A DNA stretch of 64,000 nucleotides from assembly GCA_016874235.1 (NCBI GenBank), contig VGUJ01000004.1:92525-156524 (forward strand). The letters are read 5' to 3'. Origin of the DNA: Gammaproteobacteria bacterium. Its GTDB lineage: Bacteria; Pseudomonadota; Gammaproteobacteria; Steroidobacterales; Steroidobacteraceae. This document shows, piece after piece, positions 21,391 to 31,392 of the stretch; the stretch's first letter is position 1, and each line of letters begins with the position of its first letter. The position numbers were made by a program, and so were the translations under genes. The notes under the pieces are model-generated. The model did not search any database. It worked only from the letters and a program-made list of their open reading frames with translations, and was not told where the DNA came from.

Positions 21391-22227
21391 TCAGCGGACC
21401 TTGTTCTGCCGACGCTGCACGATCATGTGATTCGTGCGCTTGTTGGTTCGGGTCTTCTTACCCTTCGTGTTCCAGCCCCAAGGCGAAACGGGGTGCGGAT
21501 TACCCTGGCCAGACTTACCTTCACCACCACCGTGCGGGTGATCGACCGGGTTCATGGCAAGACCACGTACCGTCGGTCGGATGCCACGCCAACGCTTCGC
21601 ACCCGCCTTGCCGTAGCTACGCAGGTTGTGCTCGTCGTTGCTGACTTCGCCGATCGTGGCGCGGCAGTCGATGTGAACTTTGCGCGTCTCGCCAGACTTC
21701 AATCGGATGTAGGCATAAATGCCTTCGCGAGCGGTGTACTGAACGGAGCTTCCCGCGCTGCGCGCAAGCTGACCGCCCGCGCCCGGCTTCAATTCGACGT
21801 TGTGTACGGTCGAACCGACGGGGATGTGACGCAGCTGCATCGCGTTGCCCGCCTTGATCGGCGAATCGGCACCGGAGCGAATTTCATCGCCCGGGACGAC
21901 GCCCTTCGGCGCGAGGATGTAGCGACGCTCACCGTCGAGATATTTGACGAGAGCGATATGGCTCGTGCGGTTCGGATCGTGCTCGACACGCTCGACGACA
22001 CCCTTGATGCCGTCTTTGTCGCGCTTGAGGTCAATGATGCGGTACTTGTGTCGTGATCCACCGCCCTTGTGACGCGTGGTGATCCGACCGACGTTGTTAC
22101 GACCGCCCGTCTTGGACTGGCGCTCGGTCAACGGCTCGTACGGACCGCCCTTCCAAAGGTGGGCCTTATCGATCTTGACGACGAACCGGGTACCCGGTGA
22201 CGTCGGCTTGGATTTGACGAGTGCCAT
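21391..22227 (-). CDS. rplB: 50S ribosomal protein L2
   Basis: 278 residues from the ATG at 22225-22227 ([19 protein letters not shown]), whose A overlaps the final base of the rplW stop (TAATG). The catalytic-core C-terminal region [20 protein letters not shown] is present. L2 is needed for subunit association and peptidyl transfer. Confidence 0.97.
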   Translation of the reverse strand: MALVKSKPTSPGTRFVVKIDKAHLWKGGPYEPLTERQSKTGGRNNVGRITTRHKGGGSRHKYRIIDLKRDKDGIKGVVERVEHDPNRTSHIALVKYLDGERRYILAPKGVVPGDEIRSGADSPIKAGNAMQLRHIPVGSTVHNVELKPGAGGQLARSAGSSVQYTAREGIYAYIRLKSGETRKVHIDCRATIGEVSNDEHNLRSYGKAGAKRWRGIRPTVRGLAMNPVDHPHGGGEGKSGQGNPHPVSPWGWNTKGKKTRTNKRTNHMIVQRRQNKVR

Positions 22228-22544
22228 TAGGCTTTCCTCGCTTCGTAGTCGATGGTCTGGCCCGGCGCGAGTCGCACGTAGGCTTTCTTCCAATCTTGGG
22301 TGCGGCCCGGGGTCTTGCCGAAGCGACGAACCTTGCCCGGCTCGTTGACGACGTTCACCGACTGCACCTTCACCTGGAACATGAGTTCCACGGCAGCCTT
22401 GATGTCAGGCTTGGAGGCATCACGGCGAACGCGGAACGCGTACTGGTTGGAATCCTGCATCGCGAGCGCCGTCTTTTCGGTGACGTGCGGGGCGACCAGC
22501 ACGTTGATGAGACGCTCTTGGCTCAACTTGGTCACGGCGCTCAT
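22227..22544 (-). CDS. rplW: 50S ribosomal protein L23
   Basis: 105 residues, [20 protein letters not shown]; the C-terminal half has the long loop [21 protein letters not shown]23 is the trigger-factor and SRP docking site. It overlaps rplD by 4 nt and rplB by 1 nt. Confidence 0.97.
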   Translation of the reverse strand: MSAVTKLSQERLINVLVAPHVTEKTALAMQDSNQYAFRVRRDASKPDIKAAVELMFQVKVQSVNVVNEPGKVRRFGKTPGRTQDWKKAYVRLAPGQTIDYEARKA

Positions 22545-23146
22545 TGCAGGCGCTCCTCGATCATCTTCACGGCGCCGACGGTCATCAGCACCTTGTCGTA
22601 GCTCGCGAGCGCGAGCGGATTGAGCGCGGTGACCGGCAGCACGTCGACGTGCGGCAGGTTGCGCGCGGCCAGAAACAGTTTTTCGTCGATGGCCTCGACG
22701 ACGATGAGCACGTTGTCGAGCGACATCGACTTCAACTGTGCCGCCAGCAAACGCGTCTTCGGCGCCTCGAGACCGATGCCGTTCGTCACGACCAAACGGT
22801 CTTGGCGGACGAGCTCGGAGAGCATCGAGCGCAGCGCGCCGCGATACATCTTACGATTGACCTTTTGCTCGAAGCTGCGCGGCTTCGCGGCGAAGGCGCG
22901 ACCACCACCCACCCAAATCGGGCTGCGGATGGAGCCGGCACGAGCCTGACCGGAACCCTTCTGGCTCCAGGGCTTCTTGCCGCCGCCACTCACCTCGGCC
23001 TTGGTCTTCTGGGCTTTGGTGCCCGAACGACCGGCGTTGCGGTAAGCCGTAACGACCTGGTGGACCAGCGCTTCGTTGTATTCGGTGCCGAACGTGGCGT
23101 CCGACAGTTGCAGCTCATTGGAGCCGCCAGCGATCTTGATCTTCAT
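22541..23146 (-). CDS. rplD: 50S ribosomal protein L4
   Basis: 201 residues from the ATG at 23144-23146 ([20 protein letters not shown]). The tunnel loop with [20 protein letters not shown] and the [15 protein letters not shown] segment are clear. In enterics L4 is also the repressor of the S10 operon, binding its leader; see the structured region upstream of rplC. The C-terminal end overlaps rplW by 4 nt. Confidence 0.97.
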   Translation of the reverse strand: MKIKIAGGSNELQLSDATFGTEYNEALVHQVVTAYRNAGRSGTKAQKTKAEVSGGGKKPWSQKGSGQARAGSIRSPIWVGGGRAFAAKPRSFEQKVNRKMYRGALRSMLSELVRQDRLVVTNGIGLEAPKTRLLAAQLKSMSLDNVLIVVEAIDEKLFLAARNLPHVDVLPVTALNPLALASYDKVLMTVGAVKMIEERLQ

Positions 23147-23163
23147 GACCTGTGCGCTCCCGA

Positions 23164-23877
23164 TCACTTCTTGGCAGGAGCCGCTTTAGCAGCGCCTGCG
23201 CCCTTGGTCGGAATGATTCGCTTGCGCTTGGCAAGACGGGCCGCCTTCACGGACGGACGTACCACGACCTGACCCCCCTCGGAGCCCGGAACGGCGCCGC
23301 GGATCAAGATCAGGTTGCGCTCGACATCGACCTCAACGACCTTGAGGTTCTCGATCGTGCGGCGGTCGACACCCATGTGGCCCGACATGCGCTTGCCCTG
23401 GAATACGCGGCCCGGCGTCTGACGCTGGCCGATGGATCCAGGCGTACGGTGAGACACGGACACACCGTGCGAGGCATGGTGACCGGCGAAGTTGTGACGC
23501 TTCATGGTGCCCGCGAAGCCCTTACCGATCGTCGTTCCGGTGACATCGACGACCTGGCCCGCTTGGAAGTGGTCCGCCTTGATCTCGGCGCCCACGGCGA
23601 GGCCTTCGCCCTCTTTGTCGACGAGGCGGAACTCGAGCAGCGCTTTGCCCGGCGCCGTGCCGGCCTTAGCGTAGTGCCCGGCTGCGGCTTTGCCGACGAG
23701 CTGGGGACGGCGACTGCCGTACGTGACTTGAACGGCGCGATAGCCGTCCTTTTCAAGGGATTTGACCTGGGTCACTCGGTTCGGAAGAACCTCAATGACG
23801 GTCACGGGGATGGATTCCCCCGCATCCGTGAACACACGGGTCATGCCGCACTTGCGGCCGACAAGACCGATTGCCAT
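23164..23877 (-). CDS. rplC: 50S ribosomal protein L3
   Basis: 237 residues from the ATG at 23875-23877 ([20 protein letters not shown]), with GGAGA 7 nt upstream. The core carries the KGKGFAG-like [20 protein letters not shown] and the [19 protein letters not shown] region. The C-terminal about 25 residues ([20 protein letters not shown]) extend beyond E. coli L3 (209 residues). It is the first gene after a 289-nt gap with its own promoter. Confidence 0.97.
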   Translation of the reverse strand: MAIGLVGRKCGMTRVFTDAGESIPVTVIEVLPNRVTQVKSLEKDGYRAVQVTYGSRRPQLVGKAAAGHYAKAGTAPGKALLEFRLVDKEGEGLAVGAEIKADHFQAGQVVDVTGTTIGKGFAGTMKRHNFAGHHASHGVSVSHRTPGSIGQRQTPGRVFQGKRMSGHMGVDRRTIENLKVVEVDVERNLILIRGAVPGSEGGQVVVRPSVKAARLAKRKRIIPTKGAGAAKAAPAKK

Positions 23878-24077
23878 GTACCTATCTCCTGCGCCTACTG
23901 CGATTGGCAGGCGCAACAAACCTGTTTTCGAACCGTTCGGATGAGGGAGACGACTGGAGGCACCGCAGCGGTGCGCCGCGGAGTGTCTCGAGTGGTCTTG
24001 GCGGCCAACCGCCAACCTCGCCCGATGCCCGCCGATTTTCGGCGGCCCGCCCCGGCAAAAGGTCCGGGGTCAAAAGG
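23878..24077 (-). promoter_or_regulatory. Structured 5-prime leader of rplC (S10-operon-type leader, candidate L4 control site)
   Basis: About 200 nt from the predicted start site (near 24077) to the rplC ATG. Hairpins in transcript order: 24050-24069 (6 bp, CCCCGG/CCGGGG); 24029-24045 (6 bp, CCGCCG/CGGCGG, loop of 5); 23998-24015 (7 bp, TTGGCGG/CCGCCAA, loop of 4); 23960-23974 (5 bp or more); 23890-23915 (7 bp, TGCGCCT/AGGCGCA), which ends directly against the GGAGA ribosome binding site. Size and complexity resemble the E. coli S10 leader bound by L4, but there it precedes rpsJ. Function is inferred. Confidence 0.6.
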
Positions 24078-24083
24078 GCGCGC

Positions 24084-24112
24084 AGTGTAATTGGGGGGTC
24101 TGGGGTTTGCAA
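24084..24112 (-). promoter_or_regulatory. Sigma-70 promoter for rplC onward
   Basis: Minus-strand -35 TTGCAA (24107-24112), 17-nt spacer, -10 TACACT (24084-24089). It lies between rpsJ and rplC. A CCCGGG-ATT-CCCGGG hairpin (24116-24130) sits just upstream and could end or slow transcription from rpsJ, although no U-tract follows it. Confidence 0.7.
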
Positions 24113-24166
24113 GCGCCCGGGAATCCCGGGTCGCCTGCACCCAAATTGCCTTTTAGTCAGCGCCGA

Positions 24167-24478
24167 TCAGTTGAGCTTGATCTGGACGTCCACCCCGGCC
24201 GGCAGCTCGAGACGCATCAGCGCGTCCACGGTCTTGTCGGTCGGGTTCAGGATGTCCATCAGACGCTTGTGCGTCCGCAACTCGAACTGGTCGCGGGCGT
24301 CCTTGTCACCGTGCGGGCTGACCAGAAGCGTGTAGCGCTCCATCTTGGTCGGCAGCGGAACGGGACCACGGACCGTGGCGCCGGTGCGCTTCGCCGTTTC
24401 GACGATTTCGCGCGCGGAAGTGTCGATCAGACGATGGTCGAACGCCTTCAATCTGATGCGGATGTTCTGGTTGGCCAT
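24167..24478 (-). CDS. rpsJ: 30S ribosomal protein S10 / NusE
   Basis: 103 residues, [40 protein letters not shown] is conserved. S10 is also the NusE antitermination factor that contacts NusG. It follows tufA after 14 nt and so belongs to the str transcript, whereas the rest of the S10 genes start 289 nt later behind their own promoter. Confidence 0.97.
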   Translation of the reverse strand: MANQNIRIRLKAFDHRLIDTSAREIVETAKRTGATVRGPVPLPTKMERYTLLVSPHGDKDARDQFELRTHKRLMDILNPTDKTVDALMRLELPAGVDVQIKLN

Positions 24479-24491
24479 ATCGTATTGCCTT

Positions 24492-25696
24492 CTTATTTCA
24501 GGATCTTGGCGACGACGCCTGCACCGACCGTGCGACCGCCTTCGCGGATCGCAAAGCGCAGACCGTCTTCCATCGCGATCGGGGCGATCAGCTCGACCGT
24601 CATCTTGATGTTGTCTCCAGGCATCACCATCTCGGTGTTGCCCGGCAACTCGATCGTGCCGGTCACGTCCGTCGTGCGGAAGTAAAACTGCGGGCGATAA
24701 CCCTTGAAGAACGGCGTGTGACGGCCGCCTTCTTCCTTCGTCAGCACGTACACCTCACACTCGAACTTCGTGTGCGGCAGGATGCTGCCGGGCTTGGCCA
24801 GTACCTGACCACGCTCAACGTCCTCACGCTTCGTGCCACGCAGCAGCACGCCCACGTTGTCGCCCGCCTGGCCCTCATCGAGCAGCTTGCGGAACATCTC
24901 AACGCCCGTGCACGTCGTCTTCACCGTGTCCTTCAGACCGATGATCTCGACTTCTTCGTTCACCTTCACGATGCCGCGCTCAATGCGCCCCGTCACCACC
25001 GTGCCACGGCCCGAGATCGAGAACACGTCCTCAACCGGCATCAGGAACGGCTTGTCCACATCGCGCTTCGGTACCGGGATGTACTTGTCCATCTCCTCGA
25101 CGAGCTTGATCACCGCCGGCACGCCGATCGGGCTCGTGTCGCCCTCAAGCGCCTTCAGCGCCGAACCCACGATGATCGGGGTCGCATCGCCAGGGAACTT
25201 GTACGTGCTCAGAAGTTCACGCACTTCCATCTCAACGAGCTCAAGGAGCTCCTTGTCATCGACCATGTCCGCCTTGTTCATGAACACGACGATGTACGGC
25301 ACACCCACCTGACGGGCGAGCAAAATGTGCTCGCGCGTCTGCGGCATCGGGCCATCGGCCGCCGACACCACGAGAATCGCCCCGTCCATCTGCGCCGCAC
25401 CCGTGATCATGTTCTTCACGTAGTCCGCGTGCCCAGGGCAATCGACGTGCGCGTAGTGACGCTCCTTCGACTGGTACTCGACGTGCGCCGTCGAAATCGT
25501 GATGCCGCGCGCCTTCTCTTCAGGGGCCTTGTCGATCTGGTCGTACGCCTTGAACTCACCACCGTGCGTCTCGGCCATCACCTTCGTCAAGGCCGCAGTC
25601 AATGTCGTCTTGCCGTGGTCAACGTGACCAATCGTCCCAACGTTTACGTGCGGCTTACTGCGTTCGAATTTTTCCTTGGACACGTCTGTATCTCCT
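24492..25696. repeat. tuf repeat, copy A (1,205 bp)
   Basis: Direct copy of 50284-51488. The match starts one base beyond the stop codon and ends 13 bases upstream of the GTG, just after the ribosome binding site (TCTCCT on the plus strand). Flanking bases then differ at once. Both copies are on the minus strand. Confidence 0.9.
24493..25683 (-). CDS. tufA: Elongation factor Tu, copy A
   Basis: A 396-residue translational GTPase: G1 [10 protein letters not shown]3 DCPGHADY, G4 NKADM, then two beta-barrel domains. The start is GTG (25683), as in E. coli tufA, with GGAGA upstream. The protein is identical to tufB at 50285-51475, and the DNA matches wherever compared. It is the fourth gene of the str operon (rpsL-rpsG-fusA-tufA-rpsJ). 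Confidence 0.98.
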   Translation of the reverse strand: MSKEKFERSKPHVNVGTIGHVDHGKTTLTAALTKVMAETHGGEFKAYDQIDKAPEEKARGITISTAHVEYQSKERHYAHVDCPGHADYVKNMITGAAQMDGAILVVSAADGPMPQTREHILLARQVGVPYIVVFMNKADMVDDKELLELVEMEVRELLSTYKFPGDATPIIVGSALKALEGDTSPIGVPAVIKLVEEMDKYIPVPKRDVDKPFLMPVEDVFSISGRGTVVTGRIERGIVKVNEEVEIIGLKDTVKTTCTGVEMFRKLLDEGQAGDNVGVLLRGTKREDVERGQVLAKPGSILPHTKFECEVYVLTKEEGGRHTPFFKGYRPQFYFRTTDVTGTIELPGNTEMVMPGDNIKMTVELIAPIAMEDGLRFAIREGGRTVGAGVVAKILK

Positions 25697-25712
25697 CAGA
25701 GGCAAAAAACGG

Positions 25713-27800
25713 TTAACGGTTGATAATGGACTCGGCGATGTTCGGCGGCACTTCCATGTACTTCTCGAATTCCATGGTGAAGGTCGCACGACCCTGACTC
25801 ATAGAACGCACCGACGTGGCGTACCCGAACATCTCGGAGAGCGGAACTTCTGCCAGGATCGACTTGCCCGAGGGCGAGTCTTCCATGCCAGTAATTTGAC
25901 CGCGTCGACGATTGAGATCGCCGATCACGTCGCCCGAATAATCTTCGGGCGTGACAACTTCAACTTTCATGATGGGCTCGAGGATGACGGGCTTCGCATT
26001 GCGAAACCCTTCCTTGAATCCGAGCGAGCCGGCGATCTTGAACGCCATCTCATTTGAATCGACATCGTGATACGAGCCATCGAACGCCGTCACTTTGACG
26101 TCGACCACGGGATACCCCGCGAGCACGCCCGTATCGACGGCTTCTTTGACGCCCTTGTCGATCGCCGGAATGAATTCGCGCGGGACCGAACCACCGACGA
26201 TGCCGTTGATGAACTCGTAACCCTTACCCGGTTCGTTGGGCTCGAGCTTGAGCCACACGTGGCCGTACTGACCGCGACCGCCGGACTGACGCACGAACTT
26301 GCCTTCGGACTCGACCTTGCCACGAATGGTCTCGCGGTAAGCGACCTGCGGCTTGCCGACGTTCGCATCGACCTTGAATTCGCGCTTCATGCGATCGACG
26401 ATGATTTCGAGATGCAGTTCACCCATGCCGGAGATGATGGTCTGGCCCGATTCCTGGTCGGTGTGCACGCGGAACGAAGGGTCTTCCTTCGCAAGCCGCT
26501 GCAACGCCAGTCCCATTTTTTCTTGGTCGGCCTTGGTTTTCGGCTCGACGGCGACCGAGATGACGGGGTTCGGGAACACCATCTTCTCGAGCGTGATGAC
26601 TTTCTTTTCGTCGCACAGGGTGTCACCCGTGGTGACATCTTTGAGACCCACCGCCGCCGCGATATCTCCTGCACGAACTTCCTTGATTTCACTGCGATCG
26701 GACGCGTGCATCTGCAGTAATCGACCGATGCGCTCATTCCGGCTCTTCGTCGGCACGTAGACCGAGTCGCCGGAGTTCAACACGCCCGAGTACACGCGGA
26801 AGAACGTCAGATTACCGACAAAAGGATCGTTCAAAATTTTGAAGGCCAACGCCGCGAACGGCGCCTCGTCTGAGGCCGGACGCATCGCCGGTTCGCCAGA
26901 GTCATCGAGCCCCTTCACGGCTGGCATGTGCACGGGGGAAGGCATGTATTCGACGACGGCGTCGAGAAGCGCCTGCACACCCTTGTTCTTGAACGCGGTG
27001 CCGCACATACACAGAACAATTTCGTTCCGCCACGCTCGCTCACGCAAACCAGCTTTGATGTCATCCTGCGAGAGCTCGGCACCCTCGAGGTATTTGTTCA
27101 TCAGCGATTCGTTGGCCTCGGCCGCTGCTTCGATCATCTGCGTACGCGCGACCTCCGCCTCGTCTTGTAACTCGGCCGGGATGTCGCGGTATTCGAAGTT
27201 CATGCCCTGCGTGGTGGCGTCCCAGTAGATCGCCTTCATCTTCAGGAGATCGATCACGCCTTCGAAGCTGTCTTCGGCACCGATCGGCAGCTGAATGGGC
27301 ACGGGGTTCCCGCGCAACCGCGTGCGGATCTGCTCGACGCAACGATTGAAGTTGGCGCCGGAGCGATCCATTTTGTTGACGAACGCGATACGGGGCACGC
27401 CATAACGATTCATCTGACGCCACACCGTTTCCGACTGCGGCTGTACGCCCGAGACTGCACAGAAGAGCGCGACAGCGGAGTCGAGAACACGGAGCGAACG
27501 CTCGACTTCGATGGTGAAGTCGACGTGCCCCGGCGTATCGATGATGTTGATGCGGTGCTCGGGGAGATCTTTGTTCATCCCCTTCCAGAAGCAGGTGGTC
27601 GCAGCAGAGGTGATCGTGATGCCACGCTCTTGCTCTTGCTCCATGTAATCCATGATGGCTGCGCCATCGTGGACCTCACCGATCTTATGAGAGACGCCCG
27701 TATAGAAAAGGATGCGCTCGGTCGTGGTGGTCTTGCCCGCATCGATGTGCGCAGAGATACCGATGTTTCGGTAGCGCTCGATGGGTGTGGTGCGGGCCAT
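25713..27800 (-). CDS. fusA: Elongation factor G (primary)
   Basis: A 695-residue translocase GTPase: G1 [14 protein letters not shown]3 DTPGHVDF, G4 NKMDRSGA, with domains II-V through the C-terminal [20 protein letters not shown]. It is flanked by rpsG and tufA in the str operon. This is the canonical EF-G; a second, divergent copy is at 60943-63087. Confidence 0.97.
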   Translation of the reverse strand: MARTTPIERYRNIGISAHIDAGKTTTTERILFYTGVSHKIGEVHDGAAIMDYMEQEQERGITITSAATTCFWKGMNKDLPEHRINIIDTPGHVDFTIEVERSLRVLDSAVALFCAVSGVQPQSETVWRQMNRYGVPRIAFVNKMDRSGANFNRCVEQIRTRLRGNPVPIQLPIGAEDSFEGVIDLLKMKAIYWDATTQGMNFEYRDIPAELQDEAEVARTQMIEAAAEANESLMNKYLEGAELSQDDIKAGLRERAWRNEIVLCMCGTAFKNKGVQALLDAVVEYMPSPVHMPAVKGLDDSGEPAMRPASDEAPFAALAFKILNDPFVGNLTFFRVYSGVLNSGDSVYVPTKSRNERIGRLLQMHASDRSEIKEVRAGDIAAAVGLKDVTTGDTLCDEKKVITLEKMVFPNPVISVAVEPKTKADQEKMGLALQRLAKEDPSFRVHTDQESGQTIISGMGELHLEIIVDRMKREFKVDANVGKPQVAYRETIRGKVESEGKFVRQSGGRGQYGHVWLKLEPNEPGKGYEFINGIVGGSVPREFIPAIDKGVKEAVDTGVLAGYPVVDVKVTAFDGSYHDVDSNEMAFKIAGSLGFKEGFRNAKPVILEPIMKVEVVTPEDYSGDVIGDLNRRRGQITGMEDSPSGKSILAEVPLSEMFGYATSVRSMSQGRATFTMEFEKYMEVPPNIAESIINR

Positions 27801-27836
27801 AACCTGACGTGCCTTTTCTTCGGAAGAGTCCGACGA

Positions 27837-28328
<492 letters not shown>

Positions 28329-28706
28329 TTATTTTGCTTTGGCGCGCTTGGCGCCGTACTTGGAACGACCCTGCTTGCGGTCGTTGACGCCCGCACAGTC
28401 GAGGGTTCCGCGAACCGTGTGATAACGGACGCCCGGAAGGTCCTTCACACGACCACCGCGGATGAGCACCACTGAGTGCTCCTGCAGGTTGTGACCTTCG
28501 CCACCGATATACGAGGTGACCTCGAAACCGTTGACGAGGCGCACACGGCACACCTTACGGAGCGCCGAGTTGGGCTTCTTGGGGGTAGTGGTGTACACGC
28601 GAGTGCACACACCGCGCTTTTGAGGCGCAGCGCCGAGGGCCGGAACCTTCGTCTTTTCAGACGGCGTACGGCGCGGGGCGCGAATCAATTGACCTGTCGT
28701 GGCCAT
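28329..28706 (-). CDS. rpsL: 30S ribosomal protein S12
   Basis: 125 residues. [18 protein letters not shown] (about 40-57) carries the decoding loop with lysine 43/44 and Pro45-Asn-Ser-Ala; [17 protein letters not shown] is the second loop, with the Asp normally methylthiolated by RimO just before it (VKDLPGV). No streptomycin-resistance substitution is evident. It is the first gene of the array, behind a consensus promoter. Confidence 0.97.
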   Translation of the reverse strand: MATTGQLIRAPRRTPSEKTKVPALGAAPQKRGVCTRVYTTTPKKPNSALRKVCRVRLVNGFEVTSYIGGEGHNLQEHSVVLIRGGRVKDLPGVRYHTVRGTLDCAGVNDRKQGRSKYGAKRAKAK

Positions 28707-28948
28707 GCAGTCTCCAAATCTTCATCGTTTGAGAACCAAAAACGACCGGACAGGAGACATCGCTCGCAAGGTCCGCAAAAACATCCCGCGCGAACGCGAG
28801 AGAACCCGGACCTACGACCGACAGCTCGACGACCGGCTGCGGCGGACGACTTGCAGTGACAACCCGGGCCACCCTCTCTCGGGGGCGGCCCGGCGTCTGA
28901 GAAGTCGCTGTTTTTCGGGGACCCGACCACGGGACACCCGAGAAAGGC
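28707..28948 (-). promoter_or_regulatory. Long 5-prime leader of the str operon
   Basis: About 240 nt between the predicted start site and the rpsL ATG, with no gene on either strand that I can support. A GGGCC/GGCCC-closed stem spans about 28864-28889; other GC-rich inverted segments occur. A plus-strand reading frame through this region (28699-29022) has no family features. Regulatory function is unproven. Confidence 0.45.
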
Positions 28949-28953
28949 CGCGG

Positions 28954-28982
28954 ATTCTAGGGAGCGGCTGGGGGGCTGTCAA
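28954..28982 (-). promoter_or_regulatory. rpsLp: Sigma-70 promoter of the str (rpsL) operon
   Basis: Minus strand: -35 TTGACA (28977-28982), spacer 17 nt, -10 TAGAAT (28954-28959), followed by a GC-rich discriminator (CCGCGG), as expected for a stringently controlled ribosomal promoter. It is among the best promoter matches in the window. Confidence 0.85.
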
Positions 28983-29018
28983 CACAAGGCCCGCCCACTC
29001 CGGCAGGCAAAAACCCGA

Positions 29019-29639
29019 TTAAAACCAATTGAAATTGAACGAAATGCTGACCCGTTCACCCCCGCCCGGGTTCGGCGGGACTTCGTGCCGTAACCAGCTC
29101 TCGAACAGCACGACCTGACCCGCCTTGGCGGGCACCGTATGCCACGGTCGCAGGGCTGCCGGCGCGGTCGCCTTGCGGGGTGGCGCCGCCATGAATCGAT
29201 CGAGCCTCGGGTCTTCGAACTTCAACCCGGACGAGCCCGCCGGAACGTGTACGTAATAGGTACCGCTGATCGTCGAGATCGGATGCAAATGCAGGCTATG
29301 AACCACGCCCTTCGGCATGATGTTGACCCAACAATCGGTCATCCCCAGGGTCCGACCCTTCAAATCCAGGGCTAGATCTGTCGTAAATTTCTTTAAATGT
29401 GGGGCTAAGTACCGTTCTAATGCTCCGAACGTCGGCGAAATTCGCTGAAGTTGGCATTGAGAACCATACGAGGTGTAACCCCCAGGATAGCGGGTCCGGG
29501 ACCACTGCCGACCAGCCCGATCATCCTCGCGTAACTGCATGGATTCCTTAAGAATTTGACGATTGAAAGCCCCCGATCGGCTCGTCAATAAGGGCGCCAC
29601 ATACACTTGGGTGGGGAAGAGTTGACGGGTCGGGCTCAT
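29019..29639 (-). CDS. Putative 2OG-Fe(II) oxygenase (TIGR02466-like)
   Basis: 206 residues, no signal peptide. The double-stranded beta-helix pattern of TIGR02466-type oxygenases is visible: WVNIMPKGVVHSLHLHP (His 114-119), SGTYYVHVP, FEDPR, then GQVVLFESWLRHEVPPN (His 185) and the 2OG-contacting Arg in RVSISFNF (196). The substrate is unknown. It ends 36 nt before the rpsL promoter and starts 4 nt after the SDR gene stop, so it is probably co-transcribed with the SDR. The metal-ligand assignment is by motif resemblance only. Confidence 0.7.
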   Translation of the reverse strand: MSPTRQLFPTQVYVAPLLTSRSGAFNRQILKESMQLREDDRAGRQWSRTRYPGGYTSYGSQCQLQRISPTFGALERYLAPHLKKFTTDLALDLKGRTLGMTDCWVNIMPKGVVHSLHLHPISTISGTYYVHVPAGSSGLKFEDPRLDRFMAAPPRKATAPAALRPWHTVPAKAGQVVLFESWLRHEVPPNPGGGERVSISFNFNWF

Positions 29640-29643
29640 GGAG

Positions 29644-30471
29644 TCAGCCCCTGGAACGCGGGGCGGCCGCGCCCTTCGAGGGTTCCGGACGGCCCTTGTA
29701 GACCCTCAATCCCGCCCAGCGCAGCAACCCGGGGAAGTGTCGGGCAATGAACACGATGACCTTGCCGTGTCCCGTCACCACAATTTCTGCCTTGCCCCGG
29801 TCGACCCCTCGGACGATTTCGCGGGCCGCTTTCTCGGTACTGACCCGCAGCCACGCGGGGATCGGGTCTTTGGCCCCCGTCTGGACCACGCCCTGATTAT
29901 TCGTTCGCCGGATGTCGGAATCGACGAATCCTGGCGACACCAAGGTCACTCGAATGCCCTCGGGAGCCAGGTCACCGTGCAGGGTTTCTGCCAGGGCACG
30001 CACCGCGAACTTGCTCATTGAGTACGCGGACATTCCGGCCGAGGCGGCATGCCCAGCGACCGAACCGACGAGCACCAGCTGGCCGCCGCGGGCGCGAAGC
30101 GCCGGAACGGTTTCCTTCACCGTTCGCAGGACGCCGAATACGTTGGTGTCGAATTGCCGCTGATAATCGTCGATCGATAGCTTTTGGACGTTGCCGGCGA
30201 CTCCGAAGCCTGCATTGGCGTAGACCACATCGAGACCAAAACCCCGGCTCGTGAGATCGTCGACGACTCTCGCCACATCGCCGTCTCGGGTGACATCACC
30301 CAGATGCACCGTCACCTCGGCACCCAGCGCCCGCAGCTCAGCGGCCAGAGATTCGAGCAGGTCGAGGCGGCGGGCGACCAGCGCGAGGCGATCACCCCGT
30401 CGGGCGTACTCTCGGGCGAGGCCGGCGCCAATCCCGGAGGATGCGCCGGTGATGAGGATCGTTTGAGTCAT
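29644..30471 (-). CDS. SDR-family oxidoreductase
   Basis: 275 residues from the ATG at 30469-30471 (MTQTILITGASSGIGAGLAR). It is a classical short-chain dehydrogenase: TGASSGIG cofactor motif, NAG at YANAGFG, catalytic Ser in GSVAGHAASAG and YSMSK (Tyr/Lys). The arginines after the glycine motif (YARRGDRLALVARR) suggest NADP(H). The C-terminal about 35 residues are hydrophobic then basic (VIVFIARHFPGLLRWAGLRV), as in membrane-associated SDRs. The substrate is not predictable. Confidence 0.88.
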   Translation of the reverse strand: MTQTILITGASSGIGAGLAREYARRGDRLALVARRLDLLESLAAELRALGAEVTVHLGDVTRDGDVARVVDDLTSRGFGLDVVYANAGFGVAGNVQKLSIDDYQRQFDTNVFGVLRTVKETVPALRARGGQLVLVGSVAGHAASAGMSAYSMSKFAVRALAETLHGDLAPEGIRVTLVSPGFVDSDIRRTNNQGVVQTGAKDPIPAWLRVSTEKAAREIVRGVDRGKAEIVVTGHGKVIVFIARHFPGLLRWAGLRVYKGRPEPSKGAAAPRSRG

Positions 30472-30603
30472 ACCGGAACGATACCCCATGTCGACGCGAC
30501 GGCGCCCCTGTTGACAGTCGTAGCCTGAGGAGGAAGATAGAACCCGACCGGTCCTGAGGGGCGACAAGTTCCGCGGATCGCCGGTCAACGGGGGTACAAA
30601 AAT

Positions 30604-31392
30604 ATGTTGAGCCGTCCGCCTATCGAGGACCGGAGCGGCGTGCCGCGAATATTCGCGACGCTCGCCGTAGTGTGGATTGCGCTATTCGTTTCTGCGGCAT
30701 TCGCCGGAACGTCAGCGACGAACGAACGGCGAGCCTCATCGCCCGAGCCCGTCTCGTCGTTATCAAACTCACCCGCACACGCTTCCGATCAACCTCCTTC
30801 CGCCGAAGCGCGCACGCTATACACGCTCGGACAACTCATCTCTCGCACACTCGACACCTTCGCGCTCTCACCTGATGAACTTCAATGGGTGAAGGCTGGA
30901 CTTGAAGATGGTGTGTTGAAGCGTGATCCGAGAGTCGATCTCGCGGCGGAAGCCGACGGTCTCCACAAAATGCAGGATGCGCGTCGCCTCGCTACCGTCG
31001 AGCGAGAGCGCGAAGCCGGGCTCGCGTTCATTGCCGCCATGGCCAACGCGCCCGGATCGAAACGCCACCCAAGCGGAATCGTGCTGCAGCCTTTGTTGTC
31101 GGGCGCGGGCGAGCAGCCCGACGCGAACGATCACGTGCGCGTGCACTACGAAGGTCGACTCATCGACGGCACGGTATTCGAAAGCTCGCGTACGCGCGGC
31201 ACTCCGGCGACCTTGCCGGTTCGTGGTGTGATTCCGTGCTGGAGCGAGGCGCTCCAGGCGATGCGTGTAGGCGATCGCAGTCGCGTGGTCTGTCCGGCCG
31301 AACTCGCTTATGGCGAGCGCGGGGCGCCGCCCGTGATCAAGCCCGGTGCGACACTCGTCTTCGATATCGAGTTACTCGGCGTCGTACGCTGA
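30604..31392 (+). CDS. FKBP-type peptidyl-prolyl isomerase, exported
   Basis: 262 residues. An N-terminal hydrophobic segment (FATLAVVWIALFVSAAFAG, about 18-36) acts as signal peptide or anchor. An FKBP_N-like helical dimerisation region (LYTLGQLISRTLDTF...) follows, then a C-terminal FKBP domain (about 170-260: VRVHYEGRLIDGTVFESS ... ELAYGERGAPPVIKPGATLVFDIELL). The usual VIPGW is VIPCW, with a second cysteine in VVCPAELAYG, so a disulfide is conceivable in the periplasm. No clear ribosome binding site precedes the ATG. The 3-prime end overlaps sorB by 85 nt, convergent. Confidence 0.88.
   Translation: MLSRPPIEDRSGVPRIFATLAVVWIALFVSAAFAGTSATNERRASSPEPVSSLSNSPAHASDQPPSAEARTLYTLGQLISRTLDTFALSPDELQWVKAGLEDGVLKRDPRVDLAAEADGLHKMQDARRLATVEREREAGLAFIAAMANAPGSKRHPSGIVLQPLLSGAGEQPDANDHVRVHYEGRLIDGTVFESSRTRGTPATLPVRGVIPCWSEALQAMRVGDRSRVVCPAELAYGERGAPPVIKPGATLVFDIELLGVVR

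Noticed and set aside
24718..25716. Long open frames opposite both tuf genes (also 50510-51490)
   Set aside because: They are identical because the tuf repeats are identical; shadow frames, not genes.
28699..29022. 107-codon plus-strand frame in the rpsL leader
   Set aside because: No family similarity by eye, Arg-rich, and it runs through the consensus rpsL promoter; better explained as untranslated leader.
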